Below are positions 34,007 through 41,746 of a stretch of 64,000 bases of DNA, piece by piece (position 1 is the stretch's first letter; the number at the start of each line of letters is the position of its first letter). A program made the position numbers and the translations under genes. The stretch is from Microbacterium helvum (GTDB lineage: Bacteria > Actinomycetota > Actinomycetes > Actinomycetales > Microbacteriaceae), in NCBI RefSeq assembly GCF_014779795.1, contig NZ_JACXZS010000003.1:124001-188000 (forward strand), in the 5' to 3' direction. The notes under the pieces were generated by a model that made no database searches, was not told the DNA's origin, and saw only the letters and a list, made by a program, of their open reading frames with translations.

Positions 34007-35257
34007 GTGATGTCGACCCCGCGCCCGTTGTGGCAGGGGCGGACCCTCGCGGTGGTCGGGATCGTGCTCTTCGCGTTCTCACTGCGCTCCGCGGTGGCCT
34101 CGCTCTCACCCCTGTTCGACCACATCTCGGCGGAGTTCGAGCTGCCCGCGGCCGTCATCGGCCTGATCGGCACGGCACCGCCCGTCTGCTACGCCGTATT
34201 CGGTCTGCTGACACCCGCGCTGGAGCGCCGCTTCGGGCTGGAGCGGCTCGCGGTGACCGCCATGGTGGTCGTCGCGGCCGGACTCGTCGTGCGCAGCCTC
34301 GCGCCGAACCCGGGTCTGCTGCTCGCCGGCACCGCGCTCGTGTTCGCGGCCGTCGGCACCGGAAACATCCTGCTGCCCCCTCTGGTGAAGCGGTACTTCC
34401 CCGACCGCATCGGCCTGATGACGACCGTGTACTCCACCACCATGGCGGTGTCGACGGCGCTGCCCGCGCTCATCGCGGTGCCCGTCGCCGACGCGTCCGA
34501 CTGGCACCTCTCGCTCGGGCTGTGGTCGGTGTTCGCGCTCGTCGGCGCCATCCCCTGGATAGGACTCGCGGTGCGTCACCGCGCCGAGACGGCGGCCGCG
34601 GCGGCGGTCTCGGGCGACGATGAGGACATCGAGGAGCCCAGCCCCCGCGCGTTCGGCCGGATGTGGCGCGTGCCGCTCGCGTGGGGTCTTCTCGCGACGT
34701 TCGCCGCCTCGGCCACGATGGCGTACACCTCGTTCGCGTGGCTGCCGAAGATCCTGGTCGACATCGCGGATGTCACCCCCGCCGCGGCCGGCGTGCTGCT
34801 GTCGCTGTTCGGCTTCATGGGGCTTCCGGCATCCCTCGCCGTCCCGCTGCTGGTCGCCCGCTGGAACGCGACCCGACTGCTCATCGGCATCGCCATCGCG
34901 TGCGGGTTCGTCGGTCTCGGCGGACTGCTGCTCGTGCCGACCGTCGCACCATGGCTGTGGGTGGCGCTGTTCGGCCTCGCGCCGCTGCTGTTCCCGCTCG
35001 TGCTGGTGCTGCTGGGACTGCGCACGCGCACGCACGAAGGGGCCGTGGCCCTGAGCGGCTTCGTGCAGAGCATCGGCTACGGGATCGCCGCGCTGTTCCC
35101 GCTCGGCATCGGCCTGCTGCACGACGCCACGGACTCGTGGACGGGCCCGCTGATCGTACTCGCGGTCGTCGTCGCCGCGGTGATCCCGGCCGGCATCGTC
35201 GTGGCGCGACCGCACACCGTCGAGGACGAGTGGGAACGCCGACACGGCGCCTGGTGA
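34007..35257 (+). CDS. MFS transporter, CynX/NimT-like
   Basis: A 416-residue MFS permease with 12 helices. The pattern FSLRSAVASLSPLFDHISAEFELP and the IGTAPPVCYAVFGLLTPALERRFGLER loop resemble the CynX/NimT (cyanate/nitroimidazole) group, whose substrates are mostly unproven. A cytoplasmic acidic loop (GDDEDIEEPSPR) lies between the two halves. TAGGCT (33995-34000) is six bases before the GTG at 34007, the same hexamer as purM and purD; leaderless. An 8-bp-arm hairpin overlaps its stop. Confidence 0.85.
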   Translation: MMSTPRPLWQGRTLAVVGIVLFAFSLRSAVASLSPLFDHISAEFELPAAVIGLIGTAPPVCYAVFGLLTPALERRFGLERLAVTAMVVVAAGLVVRSLAPNPGLLLAGTALVFAAVGTGNILLPPLVKRYFPDRIGLMTTVYSTTMAVSTALPALIAVPVADASDWHLSLGLWSVFALVGAIPWIGLAVRHRAETAAAAAVSGDDEDIEEPSPRAFGRMWRVPLAWGLLATFAASATMAYTSFAWLPKILVDIADVTPAAAGVLLSLFGFMGLPASLAVPLLVARWNATRLLIGIAIACGFVGLGGLLLVPTVAPWLWVALFGLAPLLFPLVLVLLGLRTRTHEGAVALSGFVQSIGYGIAALFPLGIGLLHDATDSWTGPLIVLAVVVAAVIPAGIVVARPHTVEDEWERRHGAW

Positions 35258-35267
35258 CAGGCGCCGT
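35245..35267. terminator. Hairpin overlapping the MFS stop
   Basis: ACGGCGCC (35245-35252) and GGCGCCGT (35260-35267) flank a seven-base loop that contains the stop codon. It lies between the MFS gene and the convergent DUF3073 gene. Confidence 0.55.
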
Positions 35268-35330
35268 GCGCAGGCGACGGTCGACGTCGTCGCGCGTGAG
35301 CGCGGTGCGACGGACGGTGTGTGCGGCTGC

Positions 35331-35528
35331 TTACGCCTGCGACGACGAGAGCGGCGACGTCTCGTCCTCGTCTTCGTCGGCGTACTTGTCAGCCCACTTG
35401 TCGACGTACTCGTCTTCTGATGGGTGTCCGAGCTCGCGCTCAAGTGCGGAGTAGTTCACGTTGTACGTGTCGTACTTCAGCTCACGGGCGATCTTGGTGT
35501 GCTTCGCCTTCTGACGGCCACGCCCCAT
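35331..35528 (-). CDS. DUF3073 family protein
   Basis: A 65-residue basic-then-acidic protein. MGRGRQKAKHTKIARELKY followed by SALERELG is the DUF3073 pattern found throughout actinobacteria; the tail is acidic (DKWADKYADEDEDE). The function is unknown; the basic N terminus suggests nucleic acid contact. GAGGGGG lies about seven bases before ATG 35528, so the six-residue in-frame extension is not used. Divergent from the UspA gene. Confidence 0.88.
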   Translation of the reverse strand: MGRGRQKAKHTKIARELKYDTYNVNYSALERELGHPSEDEYVDKWADKYADEDEDETSPLSSSQA

Positions 35529-35694
35529 GCGAGACCCCCTCATTTAGAGTTGCGGGCTTTTGCGGGCTGTCAGCCTCGCAAACCCGGGCATTCACGAATC
35601 CGGCTTCGAACCGGTAAGAGTAGCATTCAGGATAACACGGAGCCCCCGCACCCCGGCGGCTCCGACCCCACCGGTGCGGGAGGAGTGCGGACAT

Positions 35695-36234
35695 ATGACC
35701 GACGAGGCATCCGAGACCGGGGGCGACGCCGTCAGCAACGAGGCGCTGCACGGCGCGGTGATCGTCGGCGTCGTACCCGACCAGTCCGCCCGTGTCTTGA
35801 AGGAGGCCGCGCGCTACGCGAAGCTCTTCCAGGCGCCGCTCGTCGTCGTGCACGTCGATGTCACGCGCTTCGTCACATATGAGGACCCGGACGGCTACGT
35901 GCACTCCGCCCCCATCGACCTCAACATCGCCGCCGGCGAGGGCGATCTCTCGAGGGTGACGGATGCGGCCGCCGCCGTGCTGGAGGGCACGGGCGTCGAC
36001 TGGACCACGCGTCAGCTCGTCGGAGATCCCGCGATGGCGATCAAGCACCTGGCCGATCAGATCGACGCGCGGCTGCTCGTGGTCGGCACGCGCAAGCGCG
36101 GCTTCGGCGAGTCCGTGCGCGAGTTCTTCACGGGCTCGGTGGGCGCACGGCTCGCGCACCGGCAGCACCGGCCGATCCTCATCGTTCCGCTGGGAGAGCC
36201 CGTTGCCGACGACGAGGAGATCTGGCCCTCGTAG
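35695..36234 (+). CDS. Universal stress protein (UspA family)
   Basis: A 179-residue single-domain Usp protein. It has the alpha/beta order of the family: VIVGVVPDQSARVLKEAARYAKLF, LVVVHVDVTRF, and the C-terminal ATP-loop-like LLVVGTRKRGFGESVREFFTGSVGARL ending in RPILIV. The G-x2-G-x9-G-S pattern suggests ATP binding. GGAGGAG lies before the ATG at 35695. Stand-alone gene, followed by a block of dispersed repeats. A stress role is inferred from the family. Confidence 0.9.
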   Translation: MTDEASETGGDAVSNEALHGAVIVGVVPDQSARVLKEAARYAKLFQAPLVVVHVDVTRFVTYEDPDGYVHSAPIDLNIAAGEGDLSRVTDAAAAVLEGTGVDWTTRQLVGDPAMAIKHLADQIDARLLVVGTRKRGFGESVREFFTGSVGARLAHRQHRPILIVPLGEPVADDEEIWPS

Positions 36235-36246
36235 CCCGGTGTCGCC

Positions 36247-36460
36247 CGCTCGTTGAGCGAGCGAGGAACGAGCGAGACCAGCGCCGCCGGCATCCGCGCC
36301 CTCCCGCTCGTTGAGCGAGCGAGGAACGAGCGAGACGAAACGCCGCGAGCCGCCCGCCGAACCGGCCACGTGCGCGACGCACGCGTCGTGTCGAGTTCGA
36401 GAGAGCGTCTTGCGACGTTTCGTCTTCGCTCCTTCGTCGCTCCGCTCAACGAGCGGGGAG
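36247..36460. repeat. CGTTGAGCGAGCGAGGAACG repeat cluster
   Basis: Three copies of one repeat: direct at 36247-36279 and 36304-36345 and inverted at 36408-36458. The second and third form a long inverted pair with a unique interior of about 60 bases. Related copies are at 41560-41601 and 41664-41703. Similar GTTGAGCGAGC repeats are widespread in actinobacterial genomes. Located between convergent UspA and PadR genes. Confidence 0.8.
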
Positions 36461-36478
36461 GAACGAGCCGCCCCAGGG

Positions 36479-37090
36479 TCAGCCGCGCAGCGCCCTGGTC
36501 ACGTCGCGGGCGACGCGGTCGAGCTCGGCGGTCAGCTGATCGACCACGGTCGCCGCGAGGTCCCCGCCCCGGGCGACGTGGGTGCGCAGGTCGCTGCGCA
36601 CGCGGGCGCGGAACTCGTTCACCGATGCGTCGGCGCGCTGCAGCTGCTCGCGGGCGAACACGCGGGGGTCGTCCTCGCGCGGGCCCTGAGGCGTGGCGGC
36701 GCGCTCTTCGCGGGACGCGGCGGCGAGGTCGGCCCGCAGGCTCTTCATCGCCTCGCGCACGCTGCCGCGCACCTCGTCGGCGATGAGGCGCACCGAATCG
36801 GCGAGACCCGCTTCGATGCCCTCGAGTTCGCCGGCGCGAGCCTCGACCTCGGCGTGGCCGGCCTCGGTGATCGCGTACACGGTCTTGCGGCCGTCGACGG
36901 TCTTGGTCACGAGGCCCTCCTCTTCGAGCTTCGCCAGGCGCGGATAGATGGTGCCGGCGCTGGGCGTGTAGGTGCCGCCGGTGCGGTCCGACAGGGCCTG
37001 CATGATGTCGTAGCCATGCCGCGGCCCTTCATCGAGCAGGTTCAGCAGGTACAGGCGCAGATCGCCGTGCGAGAAGACGGGGGCCATCAT
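36479..37090 (-). CDS. PadR-family transcriptional regulator
   Basis: A 203-residue PadR regulator. N-terminal winged helix: FSHGDLRLYLLNLLDEGPRHGYDIMQAL, then GTIYPRLAKLEEEGLV and KTVYAITEAG; the rest is a long helical, charged domain. The ATG at 37090 overlaps the stop of the DUF4097 gene by four bases, so they are coupled. Two palindromes with CGATATATCG before the DUF4097 gene are the likely autoregulatory operators. The ligand is unknown. Confidence 0.88.
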   Translation of the reverse strand: MMAPVFSHGDLRLYLLNLLDEGPRHGYDIMQALSDRTGGTYTPSAGTIYPRLAKLEEEGLVTKTVDGRKTVYAITEAGHAEVEARAGELEGIEAGLADSVRLIADEVRGSVREAMKSLRADLAAASREERAATPQGPREDDPRVFAREQLQRADASVNEFRARVRSDLRTHVARGGDLAATVVDQLTAELDRVARDVTRALRG

Positions 37091-37986
37091 CCCTGCTCCC
37101 ATTCGGCTTCGTCTGCGGCGCCTGAAGCCTCGGATGGAGTGGATGCCGGCGGTGTCTCATTCCCGAAGAACTCGGTCCGGCGCAGCACGGTGACGTCGCC
37201 CGACACGCTGTGGGCGCGGACGTCGGCGAAGCTGCCGCTGAGCTCGCCCACCGAGCCCGTGTAGTTGGTCGTGGGGCCCGAGCCGTTGCCCGAGCGCACG
37301 ACGCCGTCGATCTGGACGCGACCGCTCACGCTGCGCACGACGTAGTTCGCGGGGTAGCCCTCGTCGAGGCGCACGGTCGCGTTGCCGCTCACGGTGTTGA
37401 CGCTCACGGTGAGGATGTCGCCGGCCGAGTCGACCAGCGCCGCGCCCGAGACGGTGTCGATGGTGGCCTTGCGCAGCGCGCCGGTGGCGGCGACGTCGCC
37501 CGAGACGCTGTTGGCGTTCAGCGAGCCGACGAGCTCGCGCACCTGGACGTCGCCCGAGACGGCGTTGACCGAGAGGTCGCCGGCGAGGCCGTCGACGATG
37601 AGGTCGCCCGACACGGTGTTGAGCGAGGCGTTGCCCCGCAGCCCTGCGACCAGGCCGCTGGCGCTGACGACGCCGAGGGTCAGTGCGACCTCGCGGGGGA
37701 CCGCGACGCTGATCTCGGCCTTGGGGCCGCCGGCGCCGAAGTTGCGGAACACTTCGAGGAAGTTGTCCCATCGCAGCTGCGGGTGGTCGATCTCGACGTG
37801 GTCCTCGTCGACCTCGATGCGGAGGTCCTTCACGGTGACGCCGTGCACCTCGATGCGGGCGCCGGGCTCGTCGTGGGCGATGACGTCGATCTGGCCGCCC
37901 ACGAGGCCGATCTTGAGCGTGCGCACGGTCTCGATGTCGATCACGCGCGTCTCGCCCGGGTGGATGATCCACTTCTCCAGGGTCAT
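37087..37986 (-). CDS. DUF4097 (putative adhesin-like) beta-helix protein
   Basis: A 299-residue protein built on repeated strands with the recurring motif NTVSGD/NAVSGDVQV/NSVSGDV (about residues 120-280), as in DUF4097 beta-solenoid proteins linked to bacterial adhesin-like and stress-response loci. There is no signal peptide or membrane segment, so it seems cytoplasmic. AGGAG precedes ATG 37986. Cotranscribed with a PadR regulator, a frequent pairing in actinobacteria, in which the DUF4097 protein may modulate the response. Function not proven for any close relative I can name. Confidence 0.8.
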   Translation of the reverse strand: MTLEKWIIHPGETRVIDIETVRTLKIGLVGGQIDVIAHDEPGARIEVHGVTVKDLRIEVDEDHVEIDHPQLRWDNFLEVFRNFGAGGPKAEISVAVPREVALTLGVVSASGLVAGLRGNASLNTVSGDLIVDGLAGDLSVNAVSGDVQVRELVGSLNANSVSGDVAATGALRKATIDTVSGAALVDSAGDILTVSVNTVSGNATVRLDEGYPANYVVRSVSGRVQIDGVVRSGNGSGPTTNYTGSVGELSGSFADVRAHSVSGDVTVLRRTEFFGNETPPASTPSEASGAADEAEWEQG

Positions 37987-38027
37987 GACTGTTCTCCTGC
38001 GGTTCTCTCTTGGGGGGTGATCCATGT

Positions 38028-38081
38028 CGCGATATATCGCGTATAGAAGAACGGTAACACGATATATCGCGATCTTGTCAA
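38028..38081 (-). promoter_or_regulatory. DUF4097-padR promoter with two ATATAT palindromes
   Basis: Perfect palindrome CGCGATATATCGCG lies at 38028-38041 and a near copy CACGATATATCGCG at 38058-38071. On the minus strand a -35 TTGACA (38081-38076) precedes the second palindrome, which would fill the -35/-10 spacer, with a weak -10 near 38058-38052. This layout fits repression by the PadR protein of the same operon. Confidence 0.75.
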
Positions 38082-38096
38082 GAGTCCGGCGAAATC

Positions 38097-38132
38097 AAAG
38101 GTTGACCTTGACGCTACGTCAACCTTTACCGT
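38097..38132 (+). promoter_or_regulatory. MerR-type promoter of the TipA-like gene
   Basis: AAAGGTTGAC (38097-38106) and GTCAACCTTT (38118-38127) form a perfect inverted repeat with an 11-base centre. TTGACC (38102-38107) as -35 and TACCGT (38127-38132) as -10 are separated by 19 bp, the long spacer typical of MerR-activated promoters. The ATG follows seven bases after the -10, so the transcript would be leaderless. Confidence 0.85.
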
Positions 38133-38139
38133 GGTGGAC

Positions 38140-38910
38140 ATGAACGACGACGAGGAATGGTCGATCCAGCAGATCGCCCGGCTCGCCGGCACGACGAGCC
38201 GCACGCTCCGCCACTACGACGACATCGGGCTGCTCGCGCCGTCGAGCATCGGGCACAACGGATACCGGTACTACGACCAGGCTGCGCTCGTGCGCCTGCA
38301 GCGCATCCTGCTGCTGCGCGAGCTCGGGCTGGGGCTGCCGCAGATCGGCGAGGTGCTCGGGCGTGAGGCATCCGAGGCCCACGCCCTCGAGAGCCATCTC
38401 GCGTGGCTGCGGCAGGAGCGGGACCGGCTGGCGCGGCAGATCGCGTCGGTCGAGAGCACGATCACGGCATTGAGAGGAGGTGAACGACTGATGGCAGAGA
38501 AGATGTTCGACGGCTTCGACCACACGCAGTACAAGGACGAGGTCGAACAGCGCTGGGGCAAGAAGGCGTACGCCGACAGCGACCGCTGGTGGCGTTCCAT
38601 GAGCGCAGACGACAGGGCCGCGTGGCAGAAGCGCGTGGCCGACCTCGGCAGCGACTGGATCGCGGCCGCGCAGTCCGGCATCGCGCCCGACAGCGACGAG
38701 GCGCAGGCGCTCGCGAAGCGTCACGTGGAGTGGCTGACCGGCGTGCCCGGCACCCCCGCGGCGACGCCGGGTGGCGACGTCAAGGGCTACGTGCTCGGGC
38801 TCGGCGAGATGTACGTCGCGGACCCGCGCTTCGGCAAGAACTACGGCGGCACGCAGGGCGCCGAGTTCGTACGCGACGCGCTGCGCGTGTACGCGGAGGC
38901 GCACCTCTAG
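38140..38910 (+). CDS. MerR-family TipA-like regulator with internal start
   Basis: A 256-residue protein with a MerR winged helix (about 9-77: WSIQQIARLAGTTSRTLRHYDDIGLL), a dimerisation coil (80-115) and a C-terminal TipAS domain (118-256: KMFDGFDHTQYKDEVEQRWG...). In S. lividans TipA binds thiopeptides and activates its own promoter; here the promoter has a MerR-type 19-bp spacer. AGGAGGTGA at 38475-38483 is followed seven bases later by an in-frame ATG at 38491 (residue 118), so a separate 139-residue TipAS-like protein is probably also made, as in Streptomyces. The TipAS part has no Cys, so the covalent thiostrepton adduct known for TipA cannot form. Confidence 0.9.
   Translation: MNDDEEWSIQQIARLAGTTSRTLRHYDDIGLLAPSSIGHNGYRYYDQAALVRLQRILLLRELGLGLPQIGEVLGREASEAHALESHLAWLRQERDRLARQIASVESTITALRGGERLMAEKMFDGFDHTQYKDEVEQRWGKKAYADSDRWWRSMSADDRAAWQKRVADLGSDWIAAAQSGIAPDSDEAQALAKRHVEWLTGVPGTPAATPGGDVKGYVLGLGEMYVADPRFGKNYGGTQGAEFVRDALRVYAEAHL
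38491..38910 (+). CDS. TipAS-like short product (internal in-frame start)
   Basis: Second predicted product of the TipA-like gene: 139 residues from ATG 38491 to the same stop. The Shine-Dalgarno AGGAGGTGA is stronger than that of most genes in the window, whereas the full-length start is leaderless. In Streptomyces the short form is abundant and sequesters the drug ligand. Whether it is made here is inferred from the ribosome site. Confidence 0.65.
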   Translation: MAEKMFDGFDHTQYKDEVEQRWGKKAYADSDRWWRSMSADDRAAWQKRVADLGSDWIAAAQSGIAPDSDEAQALAKRHVEWLTGVPGTPAATPGGDVKGYVLGLGEMYVADPRFGKNYGGTQGAEFVRDALRVYAEAHL

Positions 38911-38917
38911 ACCGGAG

Positions 38918-38961
38918 AAAGCGGATGCCGCCACCCCGAGTGGGGTGGCGGCATCCGCTTT
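38918..38961. terminator. Perfect 20-bp bidirectional terminator
   Basis: Two perfect 20-base arms (38918-38937 and 38942-38961) beginning AAAGCGGATGCC and ending GGCATCCGCTTT enclose a four-base loop. The A and T ends give a short U-run in both directions. It separates the convergent TipA-like gene and the small membrane protein gene. Confidence 0.9.
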
Positions 38962-38977
38962 GTCGTCCCTGGTGTCG

Positions 38978-39142
38978 TCAGGTGTTGCGGTTTCCGCTCA
39001 GTACGCGGAACAGGAACGCGATGAGGGCGATGACGCCGACGATGATCGCCACCCACAGCAGCCAGTTGAGGGCGGAACTCAGTCCGCCGACGATGGCGAG
39101 AATGATGGCGATGACGATGATGATGATGAGGGCGATGTTCAC
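38978..39142 (-). CDS. Small hydrophobic membrane protein
   Basis: A 54-residue, two-helix protein (NIALIIIIVIAIILAIVGG, then NWLLWVAIIVGVIALIAFLF) with a short basic tail. It resembles the protein at 24599-24754 in length, the Trp-containing turn and the basic end. AGGAGGAC lies before the GTG at 39142, which fixes the start. Function unknown; divergent from a stress-type SDR gene. Confidence 0.78.
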   Translation of the reverse strand: MNIALIIIIVIAIILAIVGGLSSALNWLLWVAIIVGVIALIAFLFRVLSGNRNT

Positions 39143-39336
39143 GGGGGTCCTCCTCCTTCTGGTGCCGGCGTCTCTGCGCCGGTTGCCTCGTGGGCACATC
39201 ACGACACTGGCACCGCACTCGGGGGTCACGTAGTGGGTTGACGCGGTCGCATCGCCGGTGATAGGCGGCCTAGAGGCGCACGGCGCGGAAGTCAACCCCT
39301 GTGAAGGCGGTGGTGTGCGCTCCTAACGTCGGCTGC

Positions 39337-40224
39337 ATGAGCACTTCGACCGGCACCGACCCCACCACGGCCCATCGCGCGGACGGATTCCCCGCCCAGC
39401 AGCAAGAGCAGCCCGGCACGACCGACGAGACGCGCCCCACTCCTGATCACGGTGAACGCTCGTACCGCGGCGCGCTGAGGCTGAGCGATCGCCGCGCACT
39501 CATCACCGGCGGCGACTCCGGCATCGGCCGCGCCGTCGCCATCGCCTTCGCGCGAGAGGGCGCCGACGTGGCGCTGACCTTCATGCCCGAGGAGCAGCAC
39601 GACGCCGACGAGACCGTCCGCTGGGTCACCGAGGCCGGCGCCAAGGCTCTGCCGATCGCCGGCGATCTGCGTGACGAGGCGTTCTGCGCCGACATCGTGA
39701 CCCGCACCGTCGACGAACTCGGCGGCCTCGATGTGCTCGTGCTCAACGCGGCCTACCAGAAGGACCGCGACGGCCTGGAGACCATCCCGACCGACGAGAT
39801 GGACCGCGTGTTCCGGACCAACCTCTACGCGCCCATGTTCACTGCGCGAGCGGCGATCCCGCACCTGAAGCCCGGAGCGTCGATCATCGTCACGACGTCG
39901 ATCCAGGCGTTCAATCCGTCGCCCGGGCTCATCGACTATGCGATGACCAAGGCCGCACACGTCGCCTTCGTCAAGGCGCTCGCCGAAGAACTCGGGCCGA
40001 AGGGCATCCGCGTGAACGGGGTGGCACCGGGACCGATCTGGACGCCGCTCATCCCGGCGACCGGGTGGGACGCGGAGCGGCTCGCGACGTTCGGAAAGGA
40101 CACGCCGCTCGGGCGCGCCGGACAGCCCGCAGAGCTCGCCGGCGCCTATGTCTACCTCGCGAGCGACGACGCGACGTACACGTCGGGCGCCATCCTGCCG
40201 GTGACCGGCGGCAAGGGACTCTGA
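39337..40224 (+). CDS. SDR oxidoreductase (YhdF/YhxD-like, stress type)
   Basis: A 295-residue short-chain dehydrogenase. A 45-residue polar N-terminal extension precedes the Rossmann motif ITGGDSGIGRAVAIAF (56-71); NAAY at 137-140; catalytic Ser188, Tyr201 and Lys205 (YAMTK). This extension and the TGGDSGIGRA form are typical of the general-stress SDR group (B. subtilis YhdF/YhxD, E. coli YghA). TAACGT (39324-39329) is seven bases before the ATG, a leaderless start. A hairpin at its stop separates it from the Rho-N gene. Substrate unknown. Confidence 0.88.
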   Translation: MSTSTGTDPTTAHRADGFPAQQQEQPGTTDETRPTPDHGERSYRGALRLSDRRALITGGDSGIGRAVAIAFAREGADVALTFMPEEQHDADETVRWVTEAGAKALPIAGDLRDEAFCADIVTRTVDELGGLDVLVLNAAYQKDRDGLETIPTDEMDRVFRTNLYAPMFTARAAIPHLKPGASIIVTTSIQAFNPSPGLIDYAMTKAAHVAFVKALAEELGPKGIRVNGVAPGPIWTPLIPATGWDAERLATFGKDTPLGRAGQPAELAGAYVYLASDDATYTSGAILPVTGGKGL

Positions 40225-40244
40225 CACCGCCGCTCGGGCGGTGT
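40224..40244. terminator. Small hairpin at the SDR stop
   Basis: ACACCGCC (40224-40231) and GGCGGTGT (40237-40244) flank a five-base loop immediately after the SDR stop. It may attenuate read-through into the Rho-N gene. Confidence 0.6.
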
Positions 40245-40262
40245 CGACGAGAAGGAGGAATC

Positions 40263-40529
40263 ATGCCCGGACGACGGGGATCCAACCTCAAGGATCGTGA
40301 ACTGTACGAAGAGCTGCGCGAGGACGGCGCCTCGAAAGAGAAGGCTGCCCGCATCTCGAACGCGGCGGCGAGCCAGGGGCGCAAGAAGATCGGCAGCCGC
40401 GGCGCGAACGCCAAGGACTACGACGACCGCACCGTGCCTGAGCTGCGCAAGCGTGCGAAAGAGCTCGGACTGCACGGATACTCGGACAAGAAGAAGTCCG
40501 AGTTGATCTCGATGATCCGCAACCACTGA
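40263..40529 (+). CDS. Small Rho-N domain protein
   Basis: An 88-residue basic protein. The first half (PGRRGSNLKDRELYEELREDGASKEKAARISNAAA) is the DUF7218-like helix pattern, and the second half (DDRTVPELRKRAKELGLHGYSDKKKSELISMIRNH) is the Rho N-terminal/SAP-like fold, which binds nucleic acid. AAGGAGGAA precedes the ATG. It sits between stress SDR and topoisomerase genes; such proteins are frequent in stress loci of soil actinobacteria. Exact role unknown. Confidence 0.82.
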   Translation: MPGRRGSNLKDRELYEELREDGASKEKAARISNAAASQGRKKIGSRGANAKDYDDRTVPELRKRAKELGLHGYSDKKKSELISMIRNH

Positions 40530-40575
40530 CGACGCGGCGCGGGCCGGCATCCGGACTCGCAGGAAGGGAGGACGG

Positions 40576-41568
40576 ATGCCGAAGCTCACGCGCGTGCGCC
40601 CGTATCACGACCCCGGGTTCCGTCGCCTGCGCGCCGGCTCGGGGTTCCGGTACGTCGACGCGAAGGGGCGCACCCCGGGGGATCGCCACCTCGACCGCAT
40701 CCGCGCGCTCGTCATCCCGCCCGCCTGGCACGACGTGTGGATCAGCGCCCGCCCCGACGGGCACATCCAGGCCGTCGGCGTCGACGACGCGGGCCGGACG
40801 CAGTACCTGTACCACCCCGCGTGGACCGCCGGCAGGGACCGCGGCAAGTTCGCCCGTTCGCTGGCGCTCGCCGAGGCGCTGCCCCGGGCCCGCGCCCGTG
40901 TCACGACCTCGCTGCGCCGCTCCGCGCTCGACCGCGAGCGTGTGCTGGCGGTCGCCTTCCGCCTGCTCGATGAGGCCGCGCCCCGGATCGGCTCGGAGCG
41001 CTACCTCGCCGCGCACGGCAGTCGCGGATTGACGACGCTTCAGAGACGGGATGCCGCGGTGGAGGCATCCCTCGTCTCTCTCGCCTTCCCGGGCAAGAGC
41101 GGCAAGCGGCAGCTGCTCGAGGTCGACGACGCCGATCTCGCCGCCGTGGTCGAGCTGCTCGCAGCGGGGCGCCCGCGCTCGCCGCTGCTGGCCTGGGACC
41201 GGGCGGGGCGCCGGGTCGCGCTGACGCCGGCCGAGGTGAACGCGTACGTGCGGTCCCTGACAGGAGCCCGCTTCACCGCGAAGGACTTCCGGACGCTGCG
41301 CGGCACGATCCTCGCCGCCGACGCCCTCGCGCGCATCGGCACCGTCGACACCAAGAGCGATCTGAAGCGCGCCGAGGTGCTCGCCGTGCGGGCGACGGCC
41401 GAGGCGCTCGGCAACACCCCCGCGGTGGCGCGCGGCTCGTACATCGACCCGCGCGTGTTCGCCCGCTATCGCGACGGCCACCTGCTCGACCTGTCGATCA
41501 CGCCCGAGTCCGCGATCCGCGCGCTGCTGCGCCCCGGGCGAACCGCCGGTGGAACCCCTGGTCGTTGA
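40576..41568 (+). CDS. Type IB DNA topoisomerase
   Basis: A 330-residue poxvirus-type topoisomerase IB, which relaxes supercoils through a 3'-phosphotyrosyl link. The N-terminal domain (1-85) has GFRYVDAKGR and IPPAWHDVWI; the catalytic domain has FPGKSGKR, TAKDFRTLRGT (Arg near 242) and Tyr289 in ARGSYIDPRVF. AAGGGAGG precedes the ATG. The last codons and stop lie inside a dispersed repeat (GGTCGTTGAGC), giving the end GGTPGR. Expressed probably with the upstream Rho-N gene. Confidence 0.92.
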   Translation: MPKLTRVRPYHDPGFRRLRAGSGFRYVDAKGRTPGDRHLDRIRALVIPPAWHDVWISARPDGHIQAVGVDDAGRTQYLYHPAWTAGRDRGKFARSLALAEALPRARARVTTSLRRSALDRERVLAVAFRLLDEAAPRIGSERYLAAHGSRGLTTLQRRDAAVEASLVSLAFPGKSGKRQLLEVDDADLAAVVELLAAGRPRSPLLAWDRAGRRVALTPAEVNAYVRSLTGARFTAKDFRTLRGTILAADALARIGTVDTKSDLKRAEVLAVRATAEALGNTPAVARGSYIDPRVFARYRDGHLLDLSITPESAIRALLRPGRTAGGTPGR

Positions 41569-41703
41569 GCGGAGCGAGGAACGAGCGAAGACGAAACGTC
41601 GCACGCCGCCCGTCGGACCTCACACCTCGCCGACGAGTGCGCGGGCTGCGTCTCGAAAGCGGCTTGCGGCGTGTCGTCTCGCTCCGCTCGCTCAACGACC
41701 AGG
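41560..41703. repeat. Inverted pair of CGTTGAGCG repeats
   Basis: Direct copy at 41560-41601 and inverted copy at 41664-41703 surround about 60 unique bases. The left copy supplies the topoisomerase stop codon. Same family as 36247-36460. Confidence 0.8.
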
Positions 41704-41746
41704 TGGGGCGGACGGGCGGAAGAGGCGCCCGGAGTAGCGTGGGGGG

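Noticed and set aside
41703..41746. Fluoride riboswitch before crcB
   Set aside because: Only about 40 bases separate the repeat from the start and the -10 hexamer is six bases before the ATG, so there is no leader RNA.
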